Of a DNA stretch of 64,000 nucleotides, positions 1 through 16,685 are shown one piece after another. Under the pieces are notes generated by a model. That model made no database searches. It was not told where the DNA came from and saw only the letters and a list, made by a program, of their open reading frames with translations. The position numbers and the translations under genes are program-made. Every line of letters begins with the position of its first letter. Positions within the stretch are counted from its first letter, which is position 1. The stretch covers positions 186,001 to 250,000 of the forward strand of contig JBBHKE010002671.1 in assembly GCA_037447655.1 (NCBI GenBank), read 5' to 3'. The DNA is from Zygnema cylindricum (Eukaryota; Streptophyta; Zygnematophyceae; Zygnematales; Zygnemataceae).

Positions 1-1354
1 AAAAAAACTTTTTTATTTTTCTTCCAAAAATCAAAATGATTAACAACAATTTGACTTGCATTGATACCTTCGAGCCTAACTTATTTCAAAATTTCTAATG
101 GAAAAACAGTTTTAGTTGCAAATTTCTTACATGTTTCAAAAATACAATTGCAATTACTACTTTCAAAACTCAAAAATTAAGACAACAACAATTTTTACCA
201 CTACTTCGTGTGTTTCATACTATTAATATTTTTTAGTCCATTTGATAGAACTTTTAAGATGTTTGTTTTTTTTCAAAAGTGAATCAAAATCAATTTTCAA
301 CGTACAAAATCATAGTTAGTATAAAAGGGGGAGGGGGAGGGAGAGGAGGGAGGGGAGGGAGGGGAGGGAGGGAGAGGAAGAGGGGGTGAGGAAGGTCGAG
401 AAAGTTTGTATTTAAGGCATGAATGATTTTAGAACATTTTACCAAAATAAGAGTGGAATCGAAAGAATACTAAAATTAAAAAGTTTACAAAAACTACATT
501 AAGAGTGATGAATGGTGTTCTATTGAGGGAAAAAAAAAAAACCTAAAAGTTGCAATAGTTGTATCAACAATCAATACTATTTCTGATACAATAACTGAGT
601 TTTGAAAATAAGGTTCATAAACTGCAAAAAACTCGTATTTCTTTTTTTGGAAATTTGGGAGCATTCTGCCAAAAAGAAAAGAGGATTTCCATAATTATTA
701 CGATTAAAAAGGTTTACGACAGCGTTAACATCTCGCATTTTCATTTTTTTTCAGAATTTGAAAATAACTTGACTTTTCTTTTCTGAAACTAACTTGAGTT
801 TTTCTGAAAATAACTTCGACTTTCCAAGAAAAAATAACTTGATTTTTTCTAAAAATAACTTGAAATTTCTACTGGAAATAAACCAGAATAAACTTAACTT
901 TTGATAGACTTATGATCAGCAAATGTTCCCACATAGAAATTCAATAGCCTCAATTCAAATTCCGTTTAAACAAAAAAAATCTTAGTCAACAACAACAGCA
1001 AAAAACTCTCCCCTCTCCCCTTCTCCCCCTCTCCACCTCTCCACCTCTCCTTCTCCTTCCCCTCTCCCCTTCCTTCCCCCTCCGCCCCTCTCTCCCTCTC
1101 CCTCTCCCCCTCCTTCCCCTCTCTACCTCTCCCCCTCCCCCCTTCTGCCCCTCTCCCCCTCTCCCCCTCCTTCCCCTCTCTCCTCCTTCCCCTCTCTACC
1201 TCTCCCCCTCTCCACTTCTCCCCCTCTCCCCCGCCTTCCCCTCTTCCCCTCTCCCCCTTTAGATAGGTGCAATTGAAAAGCGTAAAAAAATGGAAAAAAA
1301 TGAAAAAAGGTGTAAAAAAAATGAAAAAAGTGAAAAAAAGGATTGAAGTCTGAC
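1..1354. other. AT-rich sequence and CT-rich tract, no exon recognised
   Basis: This stretch lies downstream of the last visible exon of the minus-strand BASS-like gene and is probably its intron 4. It is AT-rich up to about 990, has a short purine tract at 327-380, and then a CT-rich tract at about 1005-1260. I looked on the minus strand for the next BASS exon, which should begin with the conserved G-N-V-A-L-S segment, and did not find it, so it should lie left of the window. Confidence 0.5.
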
Positions 1355-3664
1355 CTTGCCAAATAGGTTACAATGTTACTGGCGGTTCCTGTGTACCCAA
1401 TTGTACCCAAAATGCAAGAGGAAAAGATGATGTAAGTGGCGAAAAAAAGAAAAAATTTAAGTACACATGGACGAGAGAAGAGGGAAGAGAAGAGAAAGAG
1501 AAGAGACGAGAGAGATGAGGGGAGAGAAGAGACGAGATGAAAGAAGACAAGAGATGATAAGAAGTAAGAAAACAAAAACCAAATGATCCTATAGCTTCTC
1601 CATTCCATAAAAGACAAAACAGAGCCTTGCTAAATAAAGATTGTCAATTGTTGTTGCATAAAAAGCGGTGGTGAATCTAACAAGTCTCGTTAACTAAAGA
1701 TCCGGGATTATTTTTACATAAATAGTGGTAGTGAATTTATTAACCAACCATCATTATTAGCTTTTAAGGATTTATCAATGTAAACACGAAATTAGAATAT
1801 ATAATACTAATTAGTGCAAGGAGACGAGGCAGACTATAATCCACTCCCTTAAATACTTTTATAAACACTATTTTATGATTTTCTTCCCAAAAAAGGCGGA
1901 ACTGCATTAGTGTCATTAACTCTAATAACGATGGGCACTGTAATGGTACACCGTTTTAATCGCTTTTAGCTTCAATAGCACAGAGTTGCTGACGGTTTTT
2001 CTTGGTCCTAAAATAAAACAAATTGTTTTTTCCTTCAAGGTAATTTGAAAAGCGGATTATTTGTCACTCGTACTTTAATTAGAATTGATAACACTAAAAA
2101 CGCACATTATAAGTCTCTATATACGCTAATAGCCATTGATGGTGGAGTGGTAGCGATAGTGGTAGTAGTTTAGTAATTGATGTGGTAATGGATTTTCATT
2201 GACTTGTGTTAATATCTACAAGTAACATTTCTCCAAGTCTTCTCTCTTTTGCTCCCAAAAGTTTACAATAACAGGTTGACAGAGTGGGAGGGTGAAAGAG
2301 TGGAAGAAGAGAGAGAGAGAGGATGGAAAGAGAGGGAGAGAGAGAGTGAGAGAGAGAGAGAGAGAGGTCAATTCATGAGAGTGTCTGTAGTAGTCCTAGA
2401 GACATTGACTCCATGTCCAAGCAACAGTTGGATACAGAAAAATAGACGAGAGAGAGAGGAGAAGAGAGAGGGAGAGGAAGAGAAGTGGAGAGAATGTGGA
2501 GAGAGTGTGGAGAAAAAGAGAGTGATATTGGAGGAGAGGGGGAGAGAGAAAGAAGTTCACCTCCTGGACAGCAGGCCACCAGGAGAAGTCCAACAGCATA
2601 TGGATGTGGCAGGCCCATCAGTGACGTCACCACAGCTCCCAGGGCAGGCATCACCTGAACCCTCAATATTCCAAAAACCTCGTTTTTTTAAACAAAACTA
2701 ATTACTTCTTTCTTTCGTTTTTTTCTTTTCTTTCGTCCTTTCTTTTCTTTCTTTTTTTTCCTTTTTCTCGTTCTTTCTTTCAATCCTTTTTTCTTCCTTA
2801 CTTCCTTCCTTTCTTCCTTACTTCCCTTGATTCTCTCTTTCTTTCTTATTTACTTCTTTATTTCTTTGACACACTCCAGCTACAAAAAAAGGGAACTAAG
2901 AGAACAAGGGAGGACAAAGGAGGGTGAGAGAAAGAGGGTGAGAGAGAGAGAGGCTGGGGGAGAGAGAGAGGGAAGGCGAGAGGGCAAAGTCAAAAAAAGA
3001 CGCAGATTGCACCATGAGAGGGAGAAAAGAACATACGGTAAATACGAAGTAAATAAGAAGTAAATAAGAAGTGAATAAGAAGTAAAAAAGAAGGAAATAA
3101 GAAGTAAATAAGAAGTAAATAAGAAGTACATAAGAAGTAAACAAGAAGGAACTAAGAAGTAGATAAGAAGTAAATACGAAGTAAAAAAAAAGTACATAAG
3201 AAGTAAAAAAGAAGTAAAGGGGCACCGTGTACTGAAGAAAAACTCCAGCCACCAACTGTCGAGGCATAGCAAAGGCTCCCTTGAGGTCATCCAGAGAGAG
3301 AGTCATTCCCATGCCTACAGAAAAATCCAAACAAAACACATCATGGATATTGTGGCCGCAAAAGTCACAAAAGATGTGGATGAGTCTGTTTATTCCTTTT
3401 AACAGAGTGGAACAAACTTAAAGTGGACTAAAATTTTAATGCGCGCATCTGAAATACGTAAGGCATATGTGAAAAAAGACTTGCAATTTAGAAATAAAAG
3501 GGCCATATGTTGTATAAAAAAACAATAGCAACCACGATTGAAAAATATGAGTCTTCTTTAACCGAGGAAGAGAGAGAGGAAAAGGGAGAGACAGAGAGGT
3601 GAGGGGGGGAGGAGAGGGGGGGGGGGAGGGTAGAAAGGAAAACGATAAATGGGAGAGATGGGGG

Positions 3665-3711
<47 letters not shown>

Positions 3712-4587
3712 TTGGCGTGATGAGAAGTGAATTATCCAGAAAGGGAAAAAATTAAAGGCACTCATAAAAGCCGGCAATGGGCTCCACAGAAACATTCGTA
3801 TCTAACAAACAAGCTCCGACAAAATGCTTTGAAATAAACTCCTCATCAGACTCAAACAGCCAGAGTCAAAACCATACTCCAAACCAAAAGACGAACAAAA
3901 AATGAAAAACTCTTAAAAGTACTTTAACCAAATTTTAAACCAAAATTCAAACCAAACTCCAAACCAATATATTCAAACCAATACATCCAAACCAATAAGC
4001 AAACCAAAATCCGAAACAATATCAAAACCCTAATGCAAACCAACAACCTCACCAAAAGAGCTCTAACCACCAAGGCTGCAAATCATCTCACCTAACATTG
4101 TGAGAGCTAAAGCTGCCACCATTACATTCCCTTGAATCCAGCTGTAGAGGTGTGGCCACACTAGAGCCGATCCCGCGCCAAATGCCACCCAAAGAGGAAA
4201 CAAAGAAGCCACAAATGCACATATTTTCGAAATAGCATCCTCGGGAACCACACTATTTACAGTATCTACATTCAGACCCTCGTTCTCGGTGTTATTGTAC
4301 CGCTCTCCGGCGTTCACAACCGAACACTTAGCTACTAAATGAGATTTTTTACGTTTTATGAAGGGGAATTGGTTAGAATCTCGGCTGTACGGTAGAGTCC
4401 TGCAAATTGGCGCTTGAGACTGGATAGCTGTGGGATATCTAGAGAGGGAGGAAGTGTGCACGAAAGGATGATGGTTTTTGTGAAGTGGTAGTATTGAGGA
4501 AAAAAACTTGAGAGGCTTAGATAGGATTCTTTGTGAAGCTTTATTCGAGCAAAGTGAAAAGCTCGCCTGCATCTGGTAGGAAGCCAT
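1355..4587 (-). CDS. BASS1-like plastid sodium/metabolite cotransporter (partial, 3' end off window)
   Basis: The product resembles plant BASS (bile acid:sodium symporter family) carriers of the chloroplast envelope, closest from memory to the BASS1 type. Four coding exons join with GT-AG sites and matching phases: 4092-4587, 3226-3314, 2561-2654 and a 34-base exon at 1355-1388. The ATG at 4587 opens an N-terminus rich in Ser, Lys and Arg with few acidic residues, as expected for a transit peptide. The mature part starts near residue 118 with a hydrophobic FPLWVAFGAGSALVWP segment. Family motifs appear in order: the LTMLGMGMTLSLDD segment across intron 1, AFAMPRQL, the QYTVMP join across intron 2, GLLLVACCPGG at the end of exon 3, and TASNIVTYLAR in exon 4. 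About 237 codons are visible of a family norm near 400, so roughly half the membrane domain is missing to the left. Introns hold CT-rich tracts and an 11-bp minisatellite. The substrate cannot be read from sequence. Confidence 0.85.
1949..2150. mobile_element. candidate diverged TA-flanked MITE in BASS intron 3
   Basis: The left end (CACCG, then TTTTAATCGCTTTTAGC) and the reverse complement of the right end (CACTCCACC, then ATCAATGGCTATTAGC) resemble the ends of the TA-flanked MITEs elsewhere in the window. Both ends are next to TA dinucleotides. The ends are poorly conserved, so this is tentative. Confidence 0.35.
2280..2560. repeat. GA-rich (homopurine) tracts in BASS intron 3
   Basis: Runs of GA/GGAGA fill 2285-2367 and 2445-2555 on the plus strand, which is CT on the coding strand of the gene. 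The second tract abuts the exon 3 donor. Confidence 0.8.
3046..3217. repeat. 11-bp minisatellite in BASS intron 2
   Basis: About 15 tandem variants of an 11-base unit, GAAGTAAATAA, run head to tail and end just before exon 2 at 3226. On the coding strand they read as TTTACTTCTTA, so the array lies immediately downstream of the exon 2 donor. Confidence 0.85.
3570..3710. repeat. GA-rich microsatellite in BASS intron 1
   Basis: A homopurine tract ends in about 20 GA dinucleotides at 3668-3708, with an interrupted poly-G run at 3603-3630. It is pyrimidine-rich on the gene's coding strand. Confidence 0.8.
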
Positions 4588-5407
4588 GGCGTCTGAGAAG
4601 GTAATGTCAGAAGTCTAACAGAGAGAGGCAACTGGCTTTTAAGTATGGAAGATTGTAACTTTCATATTCAAAATTTATTGGTACAAATGGTGTTGAATTA
4701 TCGTTAGTTTAGTGTGTAGTGAATACAAGTGCACGATATTATATCGCGCTACAGTGATCAAGAGTCAACGATACGATACAGGTTTTGCGTCTTCCATTGA
4801 AACATCCGATATAATACGATATACAGCATTGATTATTTAATTACAATTCACCAAATGACCAAATCTCAGCGTCACAGTTGTTAGAATGATCAGCACTAAT
4901 AACGCGATATCACACATCAGACTTCTACTTTTCTTATTTAGTACGTTAAATTTTCTTATTTAGTGTCCGCACTATATCGACTTTAAATGATGAATACTGC
5001 TGTACGGAACTCATTTAGTGCGGTGTTGTCGATCAATTCCCATTGTTGACTTTTTCATTTGTTCTCTTTGCCTTCGCCTTTTTTTCTTGACTCTTGTAGT
5101 CTTTAACAAAAATTCTTTTTATTTTTCACCCCTTTGTATCCGTATAGCTTTCAATCGCAAATATCACAACATAGTTTTACAATACCATCGCTGTAATTCA
5201 CTTGTCACTTTTGTATTCCGTACACTCATGTGATTTGTGTTTTATTTACAAGGTTGCTTATACTTGTTTTTATTTTTTATTTTGTTGGGGAAAAACGTCA
5301 TTCATTAAAATTCAATCAGTTTTCATTTGAAATTTTTGTCAACATTTTTTTGTCGGCAACCTTTTGTTCTGATTAGTAAAAATTTCAAATTTTAGCCCAT
5401 TCAGGTA

Positions 5408-5624
5408 CGTCGTGTATCGCTATTAGTGTCGATAATTTTCTCGACGCTTAAAACATATTTCATCCGTACATACTTGTAGGATTTTCAATTAGTGACCGCC
5501 AATCGGTAGCTGCGAGCCCTACCTTCCAATCGCAACCGTCAGATCCAAAATCGGACAAGCGTGTACGGAGAAAAGATATTTGGAGTGGCGAAACACACAT
5601 TAACATTAATAGCGATACAGGGTG
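5408..5624. mobile_element. TA-flanked MITE, family A copy 1
   Basis: A 217-bp element between TA dinucleotides (5406-5407 and 5625-5626) with terminal inverted repeats of about 20 bases (left TGTATCGCTATTAGTG; right, inverted, TGTATCGCTATTAATG). The interior shares CGCTTAAAACAT, the GACCGCCAATCGG segment and GTGTACGGAGAAAAGAT with the copy at 7488 and, more weakly, with that at 57916. It has no coding capacity. Confidence 0.75.
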
Positions 5625-7487
5625 TAGCTTCGGCATATGGATTTTTCTCAAACAGACTTTTTACTTCATGAAACGTTTACAAAAATGACATTACCATCAT
5701 TTTTACTTTTTTAGTGAACATTAATTTGTGCAACTCTTTTTTTGCCACTCCAAAGATTCCCAATATGCTTTTAAAATGGATCGTAAAAAATAAAAATACG
5801 CAAAAAACATTTCTTTACAACTCCGTTCAATTTTCAAAATCACGTAACCAGCCCCAAAAAAGAAAAAAAAATCCAGGAAATAACCACATTGAAAACTAAA
5901 CAATCGACAAAAAAAAAAAAAAATGGAGATGAGTTTGTAAAAAACCCTTTCAACATGCGATTAAATTCCGGAAAATAATAAAAATATTTAAAATGCCAAA
6001 GGTATTATTTTACATATTCCAAATTAAAAATTCACAATTTATATAAAGAGTTAAAACAACATTCCTTAAAACTCAAATAATCCAGTACTAGAGAGCCACT
6101 TACACTCTCCCTCCCCTCCCTCCCTCCCCAATCCCTTTCCTTCCCTTCCGTTCCCTCCTCTTCCTCCCACTACCTTTTTGTGCTACCTGTCCTTTCCCTC
6201 CTGCCAGCCTGGCATTAGGGTTTTAAAAAAAGGCCTGTCCAGTAATATAAATGTTCTTTTTATTTTTGCAGAAGAGAAAAAAGGAAAAAGTAAAAAGAAA
6301 AAAAAAAGTATAAATGCCGCTCCACTTCTCATTCCGAAGTGAATTTGGCAAATCTCCAAAATCTCATATTTGCTACCTTCCCTCTCTCCCCATCCCCTCC
6401 CCGACCCGCAAAATTTGTCCCCCTCTCCAGTTAATTACTAAATTTATGTGATGTGACATAAAACTTGGTCACCATTTTCCCTCTCTCTCCCCCTACTATC
6501 TCCCTCCCTTCCTTCCCTCTCTCTTGCCCCTCCCCTTCCCCCCTCCCCCGTTTTTACAAATAACCACAAGTCAGGCTTCAAAACTGTGACTCCAGATTTC
6601 AACCATTCTGTACACATTATAACTGTTTCCATTCTCTGTTTCCGTTTCGCAATTTTTGATTCCGTTCGCATTTCCGCTCTCGTACACGTTCTCGCTCCCG
6701 TTTCGTTTCCGTTCCTGTTTTGTTTCCGTTCCCGTTTTGTTTCCGTTTCCATTTGGTTTACCATTCCCATCCTACAACTGATTTCCGTTACCGCTCCAGT
6801 TACATTATCCGTTTCAACTGCCATTTCCCGTCTTTTCTTCCGATTTACGCCTCTACATAAAATTTTCACCAGCTTAAGAAAAAAAGAAAAAAAAAAACCT
6901 TTCCCCTCTCCCGAAAAACTAGTTTACAGCCCCCGAAACTCTCCCTGACCCTCCTCTATCGTCATGTCACATTACGTCACGTCACGTTATATCACGTCAC
7001 GCCACGTCACGTTGCGTTGCGTCACGTTACGTACTAATGGGCTGGCAAGCAGGAAACTCCCCGTCTCTCCCGATACACTGCTTGAGGCCTCCACTCCACT
7101 CTAATTTCCCCTGGCCCTCCTCTATCAACGAGATCATGGCCTGCATGGTTTTGGCGTATTCCAGCGGATTGCGCCTGCGATCATTGGACCCGACAGATTC
7201 CGTTTCCGTCAGTTACTTTGACAGATACGACAAAAATTTCAAGGTATCATAGAAATGTCATGTGAGCAGGACGACCTCAGCCGTCAGATCTTCCCAGAAA
7301 AGCAGAAGAAAACAATTTTGAACGGGAAGTTCATCAGCCGTCGGATCTTTCTGGAACACTATTTATTACAGAAATTAGACCCAAAAAAATCCCTTAATAT
7401 TCTCAACTCAATTAGACCCGACTCTCCTCGACTCTCAACTGGACAGGACTCGACTCTGGACTCTGGACTCCCACTGCTTTACAACTA

Positions 7488-7703
7488 CACCGCGTATCGC
7501 TATTAGGGTTAATAAATTTTTTCGCCACTTAAAACATCTTTTCTCTGTACACACTTGTCCGATTTTTGCCTGGAGACCGCCAATCGGAAGGGTAAAAACC
7601 TTGGCTTTCAATCGCAACCGTCAAATCCATAATCCGACAAATGTGTACGGAGAAAAGATGTTTAAAGCAAAAGAAAAATGAACACTAATAGCAATACACG
7701 GTG
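7488..7703. mobile_element. TA-flanked MITE, family A copy 2
   Basis: A 216-bp element between TA dinucleotides at 7486-7487 and 7704-7705. The left end is CACCGCGTATCGCTATTAG and the right end, inverted, is CACCGTGTATTGCTATTAG. It aligns along its whole length with the copy at 5408. It lies about 190 bases downstream of the kinase stop codon, so it may overlap that gene's 3' UTR. Confidence 0.8.
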
Positions 7704-7891
7704 TACCACAGCACGACCAATTCCGTACAGCAAGACGCCAGCCGTCAGATTTTCACAAAAAACAGACGCATAAATCTTTTTTCAGTCAATTGCAGCTGTC
7801 CGTACGCCAGCATAATTCGTACGGACGCCGACAAAATTCGTACGGACGCCAGCAAAATTCGTACTGACGCCAGCAAAACTCGGATTGGCTC

Positions 7892-13544
<5,653 letters not shown>

Positions 13545-13559
13545 CAGGGAGACCAGGAG

Positions 13560-14215
13560 GGAGGGGGGGGGAGAGGCAGGGAGAGGGGGGAGGGAGAGGG
13601 AGAGGGAGAGGGAGAGGGAGAGGAGGAAGTGGGAGAGGTGGGACGACAGGAGGAAGGGAAAGTGGAGGGGGGAAAGGGGGAAAAGAAAGGGGAACAGGAG
13701 GGGGAAGAGGAAGGGGAAGAGGAGGGAGAAGAGGAAGGCGAGGGGGAAGAGGAGGAGAGGGAGGATATGCGGGAGCGACAACAGGAGGGAGAAGGGAATT
13801 GGAAACGAGAGGAAGAAGGAGAGGGAGAGGGAGAGGGAGAGGGAGAGGGAGAGGAAGAGGAAGAAGGAGAGGAAGAGAGAGAGGGGGAGGGAGAGGGAGT
13901 GGGAGATGGAGAGGAGCAGGAGTGGGAACAGGAAGGGGAACAGGAGGGGGAAGGGGAAGAGGAGGGAAGGGGAAAGGGGGAGGAGAAGGAGGATATGCTA
14001 GAGGGACAGCACGAAGGAGAGGGAGAGGGAGAGGGAGGACCGGAAGGGGAAGGGGGAGGAGGAGAAGAAAGAGAAGGGCGAGAATATGGGAGAGGGACAA
14101 CAAGAGAGAGGGAAGTTGGAGGGAGAGGGAGGCGCCAAGCGAGAGGGAGGGGAAGAGAGGGAGGTGGTGGGAGAAGGGGAAGATTGGGGGGAAGAGGGAG
14201 AGGGAGAGAGAGATG
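13560..14215. repeat. 650-base GGGAGA homopurine region
   Basis: A nearly uninterrupted G/A tract lies directly upstream of the proposed kinase start on the minus strand, where it reads as pure C/T. It is long enough to leave reading frames open by chance: a Pro/Leu-rich one on the minus strand and Glu/Gly/Arg-rich ones on the plus strand. I do not believe these are genes. If the kinase start at 13544 is right, this is its 5' leader or core promoter, as a pyrimidine-rich stretch. Confidence 0.75.
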
Positions 14216-15299
14216 ATGATGTGGGAGGGAGAAGGAGACTCTCTGTAGAGGCTTGCGTCATCACATAAAGTTGAGTGGGTCAAGTGGGGGGTAGCGGGAG
14301 AGGAGGGGGGTCGTGGGGGGGCGGAATAGTAAAAACATCGACGAGGACAAAACACTTCTTTGGCGTAATCGTTTTCAGTAGGCCGTACGGACGAAGGAGA
14401 GCGCGAGAGAGGATTCGGGAACGTACGGACGGATACGAAGTGATTCGAACACGCGTCACAAACAGTGACGCCACGTGTGAACACTTCGACGGACGACTTT
14501 CGCCAAAAATAGAAAAAAAATAAAAATAAAAAAACAAAGTGTGAACAGAGAAGCCCTTTGAATTCGTGGCCCTTTTTTGAGTTTTTTTTTGTCCTTTTGC
14601 GACTTGCAAGGCGTTGAAAAGGAGAGGTTGCGGAAGTTGAAGTAAAAATTCAAAAATTGAATAATAAATCGTTAGCTTGGGATTTGGACGCGGGAAAAGT
14701 CCGCCGGCCGGCAGTTTTGAGCAGGACCGAGACTGTACTTTTTGAGTTCGGAAAATCGGAAAGGATGTCAGCGTTAAAACCGGCGCGTTTATCCGTACAG
14801 CCGAAACGGCACATTTACAATGAGATATGAACGGCGCGGTTCCTTGCTGGCAATTGGAACGGCGAACAGTGGAATAAGACGGCATTTCAGTCAACCAAAA
14901 CTGTACTATTTCGTACGGAAGGGTTATTATCTAAAATAATTATTTTGCCGGAAGGGGGTCTACCGTAGCGCAGTACAAAAGTACATCCTTCACAAGGAAG
15001 GCCAGTACTGTACTTGTTAGAAACAAAGATACGCTGACACATGTCAAACTGTGAACGGAAACGTCGTCTTTGACAAAAATACGGCAAGCACATGGGCTTA
15101 GCTTTACCGTACTTTAAGCAAAGTCAACAGTTTCTTGAAAAGTGCGAAAATCGTATTAACGCTATTTCTGGTGAATGATATTATATGCGTAGAATGATAT
15201 AAACATAGTTGTTCACGGCGTTTAGTGCGAACGATTTAATCGCGACGAATTATACGTAACAAACGCATTGAACCTTTTGAAAAAATCGTAAAAATCGTT

Positions 15300-15600
15300 A
15301 ATGAATTTTCGTCCGTACTATTCCGTACATGTAAACAAAAATAAATTTCACATATACCGCAGTTTGTACCATTTTCGTACATTTTTCGTATCTTTTCGTA
15401 ATATCCCGTACACTTTTGGTACAATTCCGTACATCTCCGTAAAATTCCTGTTCAGTTTACCAGACAGAAAGTACTATGAAGTGCAACGTATCTTTTCATC
15501 AAATTTCGTACATTTACCGTACAAAACCGTACAGCTATCGTAAAACATCGTACAGTTTCCCTGAACTAGCCGTTCAGTTTACCGGACAGAATGTACATCG
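15300..15600. repeat. degenerate CGTAC-rich tract
   Basis: CCGTACA/TTCGTAC pentamers recur every 8-15 bases for about 300 bases, separated by T-rich or A-rich spacers. A similar tract in the opposite orientation lies at 31725-32330. Confidence 0.6.
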
Positions 15601-15937
15601 CGTTTTTTTCCGATTTATTCAAAAGTCACGAATTATACGTTTTAATCGGAAAAAAGGAAAAAATCGCGCGATTTGAACAACTATGGATATAAACTATAAA
15701 GTAATAAAGATAATCCACATACAATACGCGCATAGTGGCATAAAATTGATAAAAACCTCAGTTTGTCCAAGGTTCGAAAAGTACGTACGAAACAGTTTCG
15801 AATACTAAATAGACTATACTATAGCTTATGATTTTCAGTACGATTCGCCGTACAAAGGCACAACCATGCCTGAACTTTTTCAAGAATTTATGACGAAATT
15901 AATACCGGAGCGGAGCCCCGGGCTTTTACATTCTGAA

Positions 15938-16318
15938 CCCTTGAAACCCGAGTATAGAAATTTCTGAACTGAAAATTTTGTTCAGAACTTGGGATTTTGA
16001 AATCTGACTTCAGCATTATAAATTCGAAACTTTGAGCCTTCATACTTTATTACTTCAAAACTTTAATTTTGAACTTAAAAGTTGATACTAAGCTCAAAAT
16101 TATAAGTTCTGAACTTGTACTGGGCTAGTTGTGAACTTTGAGTTCAGAAATTAATGTAGTGAACTGAAGGGTACACCTAGCTTTTGAGTGCTATCACTGA
16201 CTTCTGGGGTATTGATTCTGAACCCAGATCTCAAAACTACAAAATCTGAACTCAGAGTAGTATCCCAAGTAGTATCTCTTTCTGACTCAAGGTTCAGAAT
16301 CATAAAATCTGAGTCCAA
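15938..16318. repeat. degenerate TTCTGAACT/GAACTTTGAG repeat tract
   Basis: Variants of TTCTGAACT, TCAAAAC and their complements recur irregularly across about 380 bases. This suggests an old, decayed tandem array with internal inversions. Confidence 0.5.
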
Positions 16319-16685
16319 TAGAAGGGCAAAAAGGCAAAAAGCTACACTATGCGCGGGAGAGGTAAACTTTCAAAAAAGAGTGAAAGGGAGGATAATTGCC
16401 AAACAAAACTACCCAATCATTCACTAAGCAAAACCAAAGCCTGTATGTGAAATAATCAAAAACTGCACATACACACTCTTTAACAGAAACTCTGCAGAAG
16501 CTTTCTCAAAAGCAAATTCGAGAGGTAAGCATAAGGAATACACTTGACTACACAAAAACAATATACCGGTCACTCTTCAAAAGAGCCGTCAAGTCAACAC
16601 GATTTGAAAAAGGAATAAAATCTAAAAATATGTCACATCCAATCTCACCTTTCCACCTGTAGACGATCCACGAATAAGTACTCGA

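Larger units (their letters stand above)
4690..7890. other. intergenic spacer between the BASS-like and kinase genes
   Basis: Apart from the two MITE copies listed separately, this is AT-rich spacer. It contains CT-rich tracts (6095-6165, 6375-6560), a run of degenerate CGTTTCCGTT repeats at about 6620-6800, and an ACGTCACGTTA-like run at 6960-7035. No reading frame here has the character of a gene. The 5' leader of the BASS-like gene (4588-4690) and the 3' end of the kinase gene must lie at its edges. Confidence 0.5.
14216..16685. other. spacer between kinase gene and disordered-protein gene
   Basis: No gene is seen. The left part probably holds the kinase promoter. Two degenerate short-repeat tracts are listed separately. 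The 3' UTR of the minus-strand gene to the right probably occupies part of 16400-16685. Confidence 0.5.

Noticed and set aside
14280-14894. 204-codon minus-strand frame upstream of the kinase
   Set aside because: No recognisable domain, mixed low-complexity composition, and it runs into the purine tract; no splice connection to the kinase could be supported.
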